Assembly (NCBI GenBank): GCA_012656075.1
Contig: JAAKBF010000269.1
Coordinates: 186,001 to 250,000, forward strand
Direction: 5' to 3'
DNA length: 64,000 nt
Source of the DNA: Phytophthora hibernalis
Taxonomy: Eukaryota > Oomycota > Peronosporomycetes > Peronosporales > Peronosporaceae
In this document: positions 25,276 through 37,045 of the stretch, in pieces
Layout: each line of letters starts with the position of its first letter
Numbering within the stretch: the stretch's first letter is position 1
Position numbers and translations under genes: made by a program
The notes under the pieces: model-generated
Databases searched by the model: none
Told to the model about the DNA's origin: nothing
The model's input: the letters and a program-made list of their open reading frames with translations, nothing else

Positions 25276-25700
25276 TTGGTAGCGAGAAGTACCGACCCGG
25301 GCCGACCTTTGCTACCAGACGGCTCCCCTACAAGCTATGCCTCGCGGGGAACGACGGCAGACATGATCCAGCCCACACAGGGACTTGCCGGAAAAGTGTG
25401 CGCTGTTCTTGGACTTAGAAGATTCTGTTCTGATTGTTACCTCTATGTCTTTTGGAGAGCCCTTTGGGCTCTTCCCTATGGTCTTCTATCGGTCCTATAT
25501 AAATATCTAATGAAATGGAGTCGTTACAGATCTCCCTCCGACTCTTCGCTCAGATCCGTCCCTTGGTGTCGAGCTGTGTACCTACCTCTCGGCGACTCTT
25601 CGCTCAGATCCTGATTTATCCCCCAGTTGGTCGACTTTCGCCGAGTCCAACTTTCGCCGAGTCGATTATCGCCCGTCCATCGCTGAGTCCGTCCTTCGCT
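25276..25700 (+). repeat. LTR-like promoter fragment, related to 33690-34540
   Basis: The segment resembles, at a rough 65-70 percent by eye, the minus strand of 34236-34540. Shared landmarks are CTACAAGCTATGCCTC, TCCAGCCC, CTTGGACTTAGAA, and a TATA-like stretch followed by ATGAAATGGAGTCGTT. It is probably the U3/R part of an LTR in plus orientation from a family different from Gypsy-1. The 3' part is crowded with TCGCCGAGT-type words. Confidence 0.5.
25496..25505 (+). promoter_or_regulatory. TATA-like box in LTR fragment
   Basis: TATATAAATA, followed by the conserved ATGAAATGGAGTCGTT also seen (inverted) near 34290 and, more diverged, near 33830. Its position and conservation in three fragments suggest the LTR core promoter. 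Confidence 0.45.
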
Positions 25701-26089
25701 GTGTCCAGCTAAACGCGGTTCCTGATTAAGTCCGTTCCCTGTTCAGTGCAATATATCCACTTGGCGGTGTATCCACTTGATCCTCTTGAGTGCGATGTAC
25801 CCACTGGTCTAGCTTGGGCATCCCTGGTGTAGGGTTACGCTAAATCTGGATTTCCATACACCACAACTGCCCGGGCGTGATACGAGCTAGGCTGGTGAGT
25901 GTCTCGACAATCACTCCGCTCTCCAATTTTCCTTCGGTTGGAAATCTCGTCGCGTCAAGTGCTGTCATCTTCAGGAAGCCTGTAGAGGACGCCACTGCTT
26001 CTCTCGCTGACCAGGTAAGCCTCCCGCGCTTGGCATTCCCCTTGTCCTCGCCGATGGTCATCTAACCCGCCGCGTCTGTGCGCTCAACA
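25701..26089. other. No recognised gene; junction of LTR fragment and Gypsy-1b
   Basis: The stretch holds a small duplication (GTATCCACTTG twice, near 25750-25780) and an ORF on the minus strand (25840-26061) with no recognised motif. Nothing else can be supported. Confidence 0.3.
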
Positions 26090-27572
26090 TCTTCCCGTTG
26101 CGCCCTACAGCTACCGCTGTCTCGTCGAATCAGTTCTTCACAGCGAACTCATTTGCTCCTCAGGTCATCTTCATCGATCGCGGTCGGCAATTTGCCCTGA
26201 TCTACTACTCGTTGAGCTTCTGGAGGGTGGTATTCCATCTCGAATTCGTCGACTGGGCTATCATTGTCGGGCGAACCCGGCAAGTCGGCCTCTACTGGCA
26301 CGTCAGGTGATGGTTCGCTCGCTGGGTCTTGTCCTTCATCTTCGGCGAATCGAATTTGGCCAATTGGTTGAGTCTGACTTCGAGTAATCGCTGAGACTTT
26401 AGGAGGGACTTCTTCTGATTCCTTTTGTCGAGCTCTCTCCGACATACAGCTTTATCCGGTTGCACGCCTTTAGCTCAGCTTTGAGGTCACCGCTAAGAAT
26501 GACACGTTCAGCTTTCGCTTCCTGAGCTTCCGTGGCCAACGTATCTGCCGCTGAGCTGTAGCATTGGACTACATGGAGGTAGCGTACTGAGTTGAGGCAA
26601 TCTATGAGTTCCTTATGGAGCGCCAACTGTATTTGTAATGTCTCCTTCCTGCATCCGATCACCCCCATGGATTGCTGGACTGCGAGTCTGGAATTGCCGA
26701 CTATTTTAAGGTCCGTGATGCCCGGTCAAGGGCCGCGATGACGCCGTTATTCATTCCGGAGTACTCGGCGATATTGACCGCGGTTTCCGAGAGGTGAGCA
26801 CTTGCAGCGATCACAATGTCCCACATCGGCAGCCGCCACAAGATCCACGAGCAACTACCATAGCCGCCATACTTCTCCGTCTTCGCCGACCCGTCGAATG
26901 ACAGTACGTATCCCTCAAAGTCGTGTGGTACGTGCGCATATAGCAATTCAGGGTCCAGGGGGAACACTCGCCGAGCTCTTAGATGGTAGTGCAATGTGTG
27001 CTAACGACTCGTCGAGCCCAATATGTGGAGTGATAGAGGCTTGCAACAGCTGAGCGAATTCGATATCCGCTCTCGCACCCGTTTAATTTTCAAGTGGTAA
27101 GGCGAGAGCAGGACGGCGAAGCTCACTGGTCGTCCGTACAATGTCTTCGACGAGAACACCCACTCTAACGTGAAGAACCGGGTGTAGAAATGTATTGGCT
27201 TGCCCGCTATCAACGTATAACATATCTTCAGCAATAAAGCAACGCAAGCACTTCGCGCTCGGCTGAGTGGTTGTTGGCCTCGCTTTCTTTTAGCACTCTG
27301 CTACAGAAACGGACTGGGTGCAGTTTCCCATCATGCATCTGCATCCGGGTGCTACTCAACGCCCAGTCATTAGCAAAAACATGACATGGACGTCTGTCGC
27401 TGAGTCGAACTGCCTTAGAATAGGCGCTTCTGTCACCTTCCGCGTTAGCTCAGCGAATAAAGCTCTGGCGGTCGATAAGTCGCTTCCACTACCGAAGTCA
27501 TCTTCCTTCAGATGATAAAGCACTGCTCCATACAACGCCATGTTTTGGATAAACAGGTTATAGTAATTGAGT
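26090..27572 (-). pseudogene. Gypsy-1b fragment: RNase H and linker
   Basis: A second, 5'- and 3'-truncated copy of the Gypsy-1 family. On the minus strand it opens inside the RT/RNase H junction (ALYGAVLYHLKEDDFGSGSD, 27356-27541), continues with TRFFTLEWVFSSKTLYGRPV (27001-27234), GYVLSFDGSAKTEKYGGYGS (26701-26994) and ATEAQEAKAERVILSGDLK (26399-26668), and ends in an acidic linker. At its upper edge, about 27572, the sequence switches abruptly to a different Gypsy family. Confidence 0.75.
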
Positions 27573-29360
27573 GGTCTCCGTATCGGGGACTGGAGCGAGA
27601 TGGACCACCTTGCTCAAACGGTAGACAAACACCAGAATACCGGTAGCGTCAGCCGCTAGTCCAAAGGCGAAGTCAAGGCTCATTGACTTCCAGCAGTCCG
27701 CCGAGGCAGGCAGACTCTGAAGAGGAGCCGAAGCATGACCCGCGGGCTTCACACGCTGACACGTTTCGCATGTCTTGACTCACGTGGCGATCCACTTGTA
27801 CATGTGGGCCTACCAGAAGTGCGTCGACACGGAGAGGAACGTCTTCTCCGGCCAAGGTGGTCCCCTGACGGCCTCTCGTGCGCCTCAAGAAGTATGTCGT
27901 ACTTCAGATCTTCGTCGTTCGCAACGACTACCCGATTAGGGTCGGCTGGGTCTACCCGGAAGTAGAGCAGCCCGTCCGACCACTCATAGCGGTGTAGGCG
28001 CGAACACTGCCTCGGCGAGAGCCATGTTAGTTTGGCCTCTTTGTCTGAAGAGAGGTACATGTAGCGGACGATAGGCGCAAGCGTCCCGTCTTCCCGATAC
28101 GCCATGCGTACGCGATCATATTGATTACTCGGGGCTCTCGTAATGTGAGCCAGTTCGTAGTCTGGACGACGTGACAGCGCGTCGGCGACCACGTTCAGCT
28201 TGCCTGGCTTGTATTCAACGCGGAAGTTGTATTCCGCGAAGAACGACAGCGACCTTCTCATTCGCTGCGATATGTGATGCGAATTCGTCGCTGTCCGCAA
28301 GGACTCGTGATCGGTGTATATCACAAAGGGTGTTGAGCCCAGAAGATGCACCCGGAACTTCACCAGGGCGTACTTCATTGCGAGGAGCTCCTTGTCGTGC
28401 ACAGGATATTACCTCTCGGCTACCTTAAGCTGCCTGGAATAGAACGAGATAACTCGCTTGTGTCAGTCCTCGTCGTTTTGCAGTAGCGCGCAGCCGATTG
28501 CATAGTCGGATGCGTCGCAGACGACACTGAACGGCTTCGTCTCGTCCGGCAGAGCCAGGACCGACGCGCACTGAAGGCTCGATTTGATGCTGTCAAACGC
28601 GTCCTGGTGGTGGCTTTCCCAGCGCCACTCAATGTCATTTTTAACAAATCGGACAAGGGCTTTGCCAATCCGGCGAAGCCCGCAGTGTACTTGTACAAGT
28701 AGTTGGTCAAACCCAGCCACCTACGAAGATCTTGGCGTCGGACAAGCCGGACCTACTCGGGGTCCACCCGAACGCCGACGGTGCTGACAAAGCAGCTGAG
28801 AACCTTGAGTTTTCCAGCGGCATAGACGCATTTGTCGATGTTGGCATCTAGCTTGTTGGCTCTCATGGCTCCAAACACTCGACGGAGGTGCTTAAGACGC
28901 ACCTCAATAGACGTCATCCCTCTTCGACACGGCTATGCACGAAAATGTCGTTGGAGTACGTCTGCGTGAAGGCGTGCATGGGTCGGAACAAATGCATGTC
29001 CAGGCGATTGAAAGTCGCTGGGGCGTTTGAAAGGCCCTGTGGCATCACCTGCCATTGCCAAAGCATTCTGCTAGAGGTGCTGACCGTGTATCGCTCTGGC
29101 GCATCAGGATCTGGTAGTATTCGTCCTCCAAATCCAGTGCGCTGTATAGCGCACAATCGGTCCTGTTGTTTAACAACACATCCTTTCGAGGGATGGGTGT
29201 CTGAGCCGGCACCGTCGCTCTGTTCAGCTTGTTATAAACGTGAACCAGACGCCTCTTCCCGTTCGGTTTGCCAACGCAGAACGTGGGTGTCGAGCGCGGG
29301 GACTCTGATTCCCGCACCATGCCTGCCTTCGCGTTGGCGGCAAAAGATGCATCAATGACC
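27573..29360 (-). pseudogene. Gypsy-2 RT, RNase H and integrase N-half (broken)
   Basis: This differs from Gypsy-1 in sequence. On the minus strand, 29045-29320 has KPNGKRRLVHVYNKLN and YSALDLEDEYYQILM (RT). 28914-29156 has MPQGLSNAPATFNRLDMHLF and QTYSNDIFVHSR, where the catalytic Y/F-x-D-D box reads SND, so one catalytic Asp is lost. 27749-28402 has RNase H (KELLAMKYALVKFRVHLLG, FVIYTDHESLRT, VEYKPGKLNVVADALSRRPD) and the start of integrase. 27558-27752 has the integrase core start (SMSLDFAFGL, FVYRLSKVVHLAPVPD). The rest of the integrase is missing on this strand. Confidence 0.8.
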
Positions 29361-29410
29361 TCTCACTGCTCACGAGACAGTTGTCACTGCCTGGTGACGT
29401 ACTACATCCT

Positions 29411-29440
29411 GCCAGACACGAGGTCAATCTCGTGTCTGGC
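29411..29440. repeat. Perfect 12-bp inverted repeat at a strand switch
   Basis: GCCAGACACGAG and its exact complement are separated by GTCAAT. It lies between minus-strand Gypsy-2 RT (to 29360) and plus-strand Gypsy integrase (from 29452), exactly where coding orientation flips. Confidence 0.85.
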
Positions 29441-29451
29441 CAGGGCAGCAG

Positions 29452-30440
29452 ACTGCAAAGCTGTTCCTCGATGGCGTGTTCCGCTATCACGGTCTCCCAG
29501 AGACCATTGTCTCCGATCGAGACCCGCGCTTCACGGCCGGGTTCTGGAAGACCCTGTTCCAATTACTCGGAACCAGATTTTTATGCCCACCACGACCATC
29601 CCCAGACGGATGGCCAGACAGAGCGTGTTAACGACGTCCTCGATGACACGGTTCGGAGTGTCTGTGCGAACTGTCCGGGCACTTGGTTTGACCGCCTGCC
29701 TATGGTTGAGTTTGCGCTCAACAACGCGGTTCACGCCTGTTCTACCTGAACGGGCTACGGCAGCCCCAAGTGCATGTGAAATTGCGGGGAAGCTCTGCGG
29801 CTCCCATCATTAGTGGGGAGAGGATCGGAAAGCTCTTTCCTCCAAAGTGTCGGACGTAACACCGGTATCATTGCGAAAGCAATTGAAGACCTTTGTCGAT
29901 GATAGGCTTCATATCACAAACCGGTTTAGGGATGCTATGGCTACCGCCCAATATAAACAAAAGGAGTACTCTGACAAACATGGAAGACGAAACATTAACG
30001 TGTTTAATGTGGGTGACTTAGTCCTAATTGACACTAGGAACTTACCACTAAATCTGGTAAGCTCCGTTGGTAGTAACAAACTAAAGCACCGCTTTTTTGG
30101 ACCTTTAACGGTCCTGGCCAGGCATGGTGCAGCCTACACGATCGACTTGCCCAAGTCGATGTCGACGCACCCAACGTTCTATGTGGGTCATCTGAAGAGG
30201 TATCACGATCCTCAAGACGACGGTCCTCATACGGAAGAGGTGGCGGTCCCCGCAAGGTCGACGTCACCTCCACGAAGCGAGACGGGGTCTCAATTGGCGG
30301 GCCAACGAGGAAGAATACGACCGCTGAAAAGGCCTGGTCGTACATCGGCTGCGGGTACGATGGGCTCTGACCAAACGAAAGGCCGTACGCGTACAGGCCG
30401 TATTGGTAAGGATGCGCGTACGTATAATCCCTGCGGTTGA
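29452..30440 (+). pseudogene. Gypsy integrase core and C-terminal half, plus strand (broken)
   Basis: The plus strand reads KLFLDGVFRYHGLPETIVSD with SDRDPRFTAGFW (second catalytic Asp), then after a frame break HHDHPQTDGQTERVND (catalytic Glu) and WFDRLPMVEFALNNAVHA. From 29847 an open frame to 30440 holds the integrase C-terminal beta-barrel region (GDLVLIDTRNL, KHRFFGPLTVLARHGAAYTI, HPTFYVGHLKRYHDP). No chromodomain is seen at the end. This is the half missing from the minus-strand Gypsy-2, in opposite orientation. Confidence 0.75.
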
Positions 30441-30479
30441 GGCTGGGGCTGAGCCGGAGCTCGAGAATGCGTCTCCCGA

Positions 30480-32255
30480 GGAAGACGCGAGTTCAACTCG
30501 TGTCAGAGCTCGGTAATCTTCCCGCGAAGATTGTTACGATCATCCTCGGTCATCCGGCGATCCACACGATCGTGGATGTCGCCCATATCACAACTTATGT
30601 CGGCCAAGGAAACTTGCAGGGCCTCAAGAGCCCCGCGCTTCCCGGACTGCGCAGCATCCTGTCCCCCTGTACCAAGACCCAAAACGATCTAATGGGCGTA
30701 CACCCGGTCACGAAGTTCTCGGATCTCATCCTGCTGGGCAAGTACAAACGAGTCCCATGATCCAGTCACGGATCGAGGCGCCTCCTGTCGCACCGGAGCC
30801 TCGTACTCAAATGCGTGCGAGGCCTCCGCCGACTCTACTGATCGTAGTGGCGAGACCCACTACCATGTTGAGCGAGTCCTCCGCGAGATGCTCCGCCAGG
30901 GAAGCGTCAACTCTTGGTAAAGTGGCGGGATTATCGCTCGTCACATAACTCATGGGATCCGATTGAACGGCTGCAGTTTGATTGCCTGAAGGCTGTCGCG
31001 ATCTGGGAACCGACCCGACGGCAGCTTCGTAAGTAGTCCTGGCCTTCTTGGGCGAATGCGATGATATAGCAACAGCAGCCGCAACGTTATACCTGCGCTC
31101 GTCATGAGCACTAATGATGACTTTACGTCGGAGCTACTTCATTTGACGTGTAAGCTGTCGCTTACTGATCAGGTGAGCGAACTCAATGCAAAAGTCACGC
31201 TGATCGAGAATGGTGGACATACTCTGTTCGCCCCTGAGGCGGTCAATCTCCTAAATGGTGTAACCCCAAAAGAAGAGCCTCTTCCAGAAGAGGTCATCCG
31301 CCTGAGCACTCGTCGAAGTGTTCACGGGTTGGACCCAGGGATAACCCCAGACGGGCACAAGCCCACCCTTGTTCTCGGCCTTCTTGCGAAAGCTGGTGAG
31401 CTCTTTGGGCGCCAACAACACGCATCTGGCAGCCTCTAAGTACAAAACAACGGGTGGACCTCCAATTAGGCCGTGCGGTGCCACGAGTTGCTCCAAGAAC
31501 TACGGAGAGCCAGTGTTCTTATTGGGCGGAAATAGCCCTTCCAATACGCAGACTCGGCACGCAAGGCGCTCCTGTTGTTCATCAAGAGCGTTGACAACAA
31601 CCTCAGGCACGTGAACCTTCCCATCCTCTTCTTCAGAATTGGAAGAAGAATCGATCAACGGCGGTTCGGTCTCCGCCGTGGTCACCTCTTGGAGAGGTGA
31701 CTGAGATGCAGCACGCTCGTCCAAAATGACACACGCGCGCCCATGACCCTCCGATAGAGTCAGGTTCTTGGGTGGCGAAGCCTCCTCGACGTCGCCATCA
31801 CCAGCGTCGTCCGCGGCGGCTTTCGCCCATGCTCCAGCACCAACAGCAGTAGCAGGTTTGGACTAGTCGTCCTAGCCGCGCTCACTGCCCTTGGGCGACG
31901 ACGTATTGTCATCCAGGTCAGCCTGATCGCCTGAGTAACTGACCAGAGCTAAAGCTCAGTATCAATGGAGCCACTGGCTATGGACAAACCGAGGATTCGA
32001 GCTGTTGGCGGGGGAAATAGATTGTGACCAACTTCGCCGTGGTGAACCCACAGCCCTGGTTGCCGCTTCGACGGCTTCATCGAGAGCCAAGGCCTTGTCG
32101 TGAGGCTTAGCTGGCATCGAATTCGACCGATGGGGCTTAGTCATGGAAGGCGCTTTCTCGCCGTGGCGTGTCTTCTTCGAGGGCATGCTACACGGTCCGA
32201 TATGGAGGCCAGGAAGTACTTGGGAAAATGCTAAGCGCCCCGAAAGAGCAGCCAA
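30480..32255 (-). pseudogene. Gypsy gag-like region, minus strand (broken)
   Basis: On the minus strand, 31962-32255 contains a basic start (MPSKKTRHGEKAPSMTKPHR) and ALALDEAVEAATRAVG. Then come an acidic Ser-rich block (IDSSSNSEEEDG, 31500-31724) with LACRVCVLEGLFPP, then GPPVVLYLEAARCVLLAPKE (31251-31496). Further on are coiled-coil-like stretches (LAQQDEIRELRDRV). The layout suggests the gag of the Gypsy-2 lineage, but no zinc knuckle was found and several stops occur, so the call is tentative. Confidence 0.4.
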
Positions 32256-32354
32256 CCGTGGTGCTCAACTGTCGATTGAATTCGACCCCAGGAAATGTTG
32301 GGAAACATATCCTCGCCCCGATTAGCTGAAAAATCTTTGCCTAAGTGGGGAGGA

Positions 32355-32678
32355 TGTAGTTGGCTACTCGAAGAGTGACTGTGTCACTCTTCTGAGATGG
32401 ATACACATCGACTCCGCGTCACAAATTGGGTGGGATACACTATGGCCACGTCACCGACGTGAACAGTTTATATTACATATAGGACAAACTGTAGGTTACT
32501 TAGAAATCACAGGCCAATTTAAGGTACACCTATAAATACACCCGGTCTTTAAATTACGCTATTGTAGCCACTCAGCTCCCGCAGACCAGGAGCTCGTGAA
32601 CTTCCGTTCACTAAGAGTTTGTATACTCGTGAAGCGACGCTTCCTCAAGCAAGGTACTTGTGTGACCCCCGTCCCACA
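32355..32678 (+). repeat. Solo LTR, copy 1 of a 330-bp family
   Basis: Begins TGTAGTTGGCTACTCGAAGAG and ends CCCCGTCCCACA. It matches 40431-40766 over its full length, with shared CTCCCGCAGACCAGGAGCTC and CTAAGAGTTTGTATACTC. A TATAAATA box lies at 32531. No matching five-base target duplications were found at its edges. Confidence 0.75.
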
Positions 32679-33685
32679 TATCTATTGGTGGCTTCGCTAA
32701 ACAAGAGCACTGTCGATATAGATGAAGCTGCATTTACACCGGTTGTGCCGCTGCATCTAGCTGAGAGTCTGGGTATGAATCACTCTCGTACTTACCACTC
32801 ACTCAATTCCAGAGGGTGAGCGGTAATACTCCTTTTAGCTATTCCGCTTCGCTAGACGTGCAATCACCGGTACTCACGTTAAACGAAAACCTTTGTTGTA
32901 ACTCCACGCCGGATGATAGCCCCTGGGGGCGAGGTGAGAACGAAAGATTTACGAATTCCGAACTGACTGCTAAACTAGCGCACTGCAAAAATCCGCATGG
33001 CATCGATTCAGCTCCGGTTCACCGACAACACCGTTCATCAAGTGTGCTCACTCATTAGCGGGGGTGCTGCTCTAAATTCGCATCACGGTATGTCGTGGAG
33101 CAAAGTACTTGCAGCCTCACTTCTTGAGGTTCCCTCTGCCCAACGGTCTTGTTGTGGTTAGGCAAGAAATAAATCTAAAACCACGTGTAGCTGTTCTATG
33201 ATGGAGCGAAGTCCATGCATCTCCAATGACTGTGGCACGGTATCAGCCTCGACAAGAAGCTCACAAAAGAAGAAAACAATACACAAAGAGATATTGGCAA
33301 CAAATGCTTATCTACGGACTTATTTGGTTCACTTGTGGTACCTGGTGATAATCGGCTGATGAAATTGTGGTAACGTTACCTGTCGATAATGTTCCCCTAT
33401 GATCTAGAATGATATCCCTTATGAGCGGAGTCTAAACCCAACGCCACACGTAAGCCGCCGTCCCGACTGTGATGTAGTGATTTCAATATTTTGGCCCGCA
33501 CATACACCAGGGTACGCCTAAAGGGGAGTCATTCGAGGCTTAGGCCATGTGGAGTGTTGTACAAGCTCGGTGGGCCAGAAGTCAAGTCTTAGGACTGATG
33601 CTTTAGGGTACAATCTCGGCTGTCCCGCACCAACTCAGCAAACAGCGTCTTAGGAACAGTGGGCAACAGTACGGACCCAACGGAA
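32679..33685. other. About 1 kb without a recognised gene
   Basis: Several short ORFs are present, none with a recognised motif. It may be the internal remnant of the element whose LTR is at 32355-32678, but no gag or pol block was found. Confidence 0.3.
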
Positions 33686-33689
33686 GGTC

Positions 33690-34540
33690 ACGAATAACCC
33701 ATATATCGTGATTTAGCTATCAGTCGACCCGGAAGTCGCCAGCATGGAATGCTGCAGATCAATCGCCATAGATCGTCCATCTCGGTTAAAGGGTAGAAGA
33801 GATCCAGAGATCCATAACGACTCCTTCTCACTTGGTATTTGTATTGAAACTCGGTGGAACCCGACGACTGAGTTGAAGAGGTGTTAATCGAGCCCAAGTG
33901 TCGCTAAAAATCGGCTGATGAGTCGCCGAACTCGGCTGAAGGATGAGAGAGATCCATACCGAGTCTACGGAGTGGTGATCGACGGTACACCCCGGCTGGA
34001 GCCTTAGGAGCAGTGGCTATTAGTACCAACTCGGCGAATCTTCCGGATACCATTATCCGGACAACAGCCGAGCTCAACGGTCGGCACTACGATGATGGGA
34101 CGGCGCGGACGCTGGAGAGACGCGGAACTCGGCCGAAGAGTCAGATGAGGTCCAGAACAACCTCCACATACTTAAATATTTTATGGGCGCGCGCCAGCGG
34201 ACAAACGTCTCGGCTCAAGGGGCATCCATGGGATTTCAGAGCCAGCGAGCTCGGCTTAGGAGTCGGAAGAGGTCGAAACGACTCCATTTCATTTGATATT
34301 TGTATAGGATATGTAGGAAACCAAGAAAAGGACCTTTCAGGTCATCAGAAGATAACAGAGCCAACAGCGCAGAATTTTCTAAGTCCAAGACAAGTGTAGA
34401 CATCTCCGGTAAGTCCCGCACGGGCTGGATTATGCCTGTCGTCGACAGCCGAGAGGCATAGCTTGTAGGGTGTTGACTGGTAGCGCCAAGAGAATAGGTC
34501 GGCCCGGGAAGGGCGCATCTCGCCAAGCGCGAAGACAAAT
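33690..34540 (-). repeat. Nested LTR-like fragments, inverse of 25276-25700
   Basis: The minus strand of 34236-34540 follows the order of landmarks at 25276-25700. A second, more diverged copy of the TATA-proximal part (AAATACCAAGTGAGAAGGAG on the minus strand) lies at 33820-33850. The segment is rich in ACTCGGC(G/T)GA words. Confidence 0.5.
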
Positions 34541-35418
34541 CTCTCGAAGAATTCGGCGAGTCGGTACTCCGGATAGCCAGGGTGCCGTGATACTTTCAGC
34601 CGCGTAGCTTTTGCCTCGGTGACCCGTAAAGCGCTAGCGAGCCGTCGTCCATCTTTTGGTGGAGGTCACGGGAAGACGTAAACGGAGCCAGCCGAGTTCG
34701 GTTGGTCAGTGGAAGAATTTTTGGCGGATTGCGTGGGGACCGACCCAGCGCAGGCCAACAACGCCGACCTAACTCGGCGATTGTTGTGATTGCAAGGTAG
34801 AAGTCCACATCTGACGAATTTATGTGTTTTGCAACACCTCACGACGCTTAGTTATTGCTCAAATACGTGGTCCTAAACAGGCGCTTCAACACGGAGTTAC
34901 GATTGTCGTGGATTAAGGAGTCCATGATGTGTGGCGTCGACACCCCGCGAATGAAGTCGCCAGAGTCGAGCACTAACGAAAAGTGGCTACAGCCGTGCCA
35001 CTTGGCCGCGCATCCCAGATCTCTTGAGTGAAGCCATCGAAAGAGCCTTCGTCTTGTGGCACTCGAGAAGGTGCTGCATCTAGTACAACTAGTAGAGGAT
35101 CCGGATAGTTGATCCCGTCGCCAGCTGCCGTGCGTAAGCGAGGCGGCCCCTGATTGGCTATAAAGCGTCCGAGCGAAGCGATGGCCGCGCCCTTCCCGTG
35201 CTTTGCGGGTCCGTAGGGCCCGCCCAATACTTTAAATATGTAATTTATTTTGGTGAGTAGTGCAGCGAGCACCTGCGAGCGGAACGGGTGCGCTCCCCCT
35301 GACTTAACTAATAAATATAAACCGCCGCGTAGAGACGGCACTCGTCTAGTGCACTCAAGTGATGGAAGCGGCTCCAGAAAGTCCGGACGACCACCGCCAC
35401 GAACGATCCTGGGGTGTT
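34541..35418. other. No recognised gene
   Basis: A minus-strand ORF of 160 codons (34973-35455) runs into the inverted-repeat element on its right. It shows no domain and its codons are not convincing. A minus-strand ORF at 34596-34808 is likewise unrecognised. The stretch is probably repeat-derived. Confidence 0.3.
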
Positions 35419-35989
35419 TGACACGAGACTGAGTGCGATTTTCCGCTGGCGTCACTCAGTGTATGCTGACCTGGAATAACCCTGATATTTGATTGGCTAT
35501 TGAAAAGTTATCGGTACTGGCTATGCGCCTTGCGCAAGTGCGACATGGAATTCGGCTCTGTTCCGCGGAGCGGATGCGGCCAGGCTTTAAGATGGGCCCT
35601 TTAGATTTGGAAGACTGCGGTCAGACATGAACCCTGAACGCAGATCTATGTCCAGATCGCCCCCGCCTCAAGCGGGTTAACCCAATCTGGAGTTGAAAAC
35701 GCCCATGCAAACGTATTGTATGTGGTGTCCCGCCTCGCCTAAAGTCTGAACGCACACATATCCGTGTACCCGGAACTCGCCGTATCCACAAAAACCGAGT
35801 GAAGCGGAAAACCAAGAGAAGAATACCGTGTGAAGCTCTACAGTGAGTGCATCTTTGGTCACAAGACCTTGGATGCACTTTAGTTCCTGGACGCAGATTG
35901 TCCTTGAACGCAGGTACCTGAGCGTTCAAATTATTATGTACGCCCAAGGTCATCCTGCTCTGTGAGGCCGTACACATCGGTTTCAAGTA
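35419..35989. repeat. Left terminal inverted repeat
   Basis: Complement of 38071-38642 with a handful of differences, for example CCGCTGGCGTC against CTCCTGGAGCC near the outer end. It contains several CTGCGTTCAGG-type words. Confidence 0.85.
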
Positions 35990-36931
35990 ATATCCAGGTT
36001 CGAGAACCCTGAGCGTAGGTGGGATACATCTGCGCTCAGGATATCAAGAACCCAGCAAACACAAAGACATGGCTCCTTGAAGATGGGAAGATCAATCCAC
36101 AAAGTGTCAACGTCAACATCCAGAATTATCAAATCAAGTCAACAGAGACGAACACAGAAGAACACAGAAGGACACGAAAGAACAGAAATACACGAAAGAG
36201 CATCAAAGAAGGAAGACAACAAGATACCATTTACGAAGAGCTAGCGATAGGCTAGCAAAGATATCAATCAGAGTTCGTTTACCCCCTACTACACAAGTCG
36301 CTCAAAGAAAGGCTTCCGACAAGCATGAAACGGGTCCGCCGATCAGTTAAGGACGGTTCGGTGCGGGGCTCCCTAAAAGATTCAAGTCCAGTTGTGAGGG
36401 GATATTTCACGTAGGTGTCTGACGTGATCCTTGCATTCCATTTTCTAGTTGATCCCGCTGCGTGTACAGTAAGGGCGGTGTTCAATCAATCATTTCATAT
36501 TGACAAGACCTTCTTGGGTGATTAGTAGCAGTCATCCCCAGGAATATTTGATAGACTGCGTTCAAGGTTGGATTGTATTTGTGTGTGTTATTTCCCTCAT
36601 CTGAGGGTGGTGCGCGTGTGAAAGGGCTTCAGGGTTGACCAGTACCCTGAACGCAGCCCTTGTTGACTAGCGTTCAGACCCACCTCTCAAGGGTCTATAA
36701 GAATAAATAGCGGCTGTTTGTTGTATATAACTCTGTATTTGGATTGATTATCTGAAAGTGGTGTTTCTTCTGGGTTCTTGGATCCGGATTCAGACATTGG
36801 AGAAGTGCGTTCAGGGAGTGAACGTTACGCCCGACATTTGAAAGGCCTATTTGTATTGGACAACTCATTTGGTGGCAAATCCAGGCTCCCCGAATTAATC
36901 GACGCCGATAGCAAGGTGTCATGCCACCCTT

Positions 36932-37045
36932 AATTGCGGTTTCAAAGAACTGCGTTCAGGGTTTACACCCCGAAACTTAAGTTTCAGGACTAAGTCTGGG
37001 CTACCGCTATACACTTGGGCGAGAAAGTTTCACCGACTTCGTCAC
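36932..37045. repeat. Inverted copy of the satellite's 114-bp block
   Basis: AATTGCGGTTTC... to ...CGACTTCGTCAC is the complement of 710-823 and of its counterpart in every monomer. Its right edge is the point where the Gypsy-1 gag fragment begins. Confidence 0.8.

Noticed and set aside
34973..35455. 160-codon ORF as a host gene
   Set aside because: No recognised domain, no introns or promoter, and it crosses the boundary of the inverted-repeat element.
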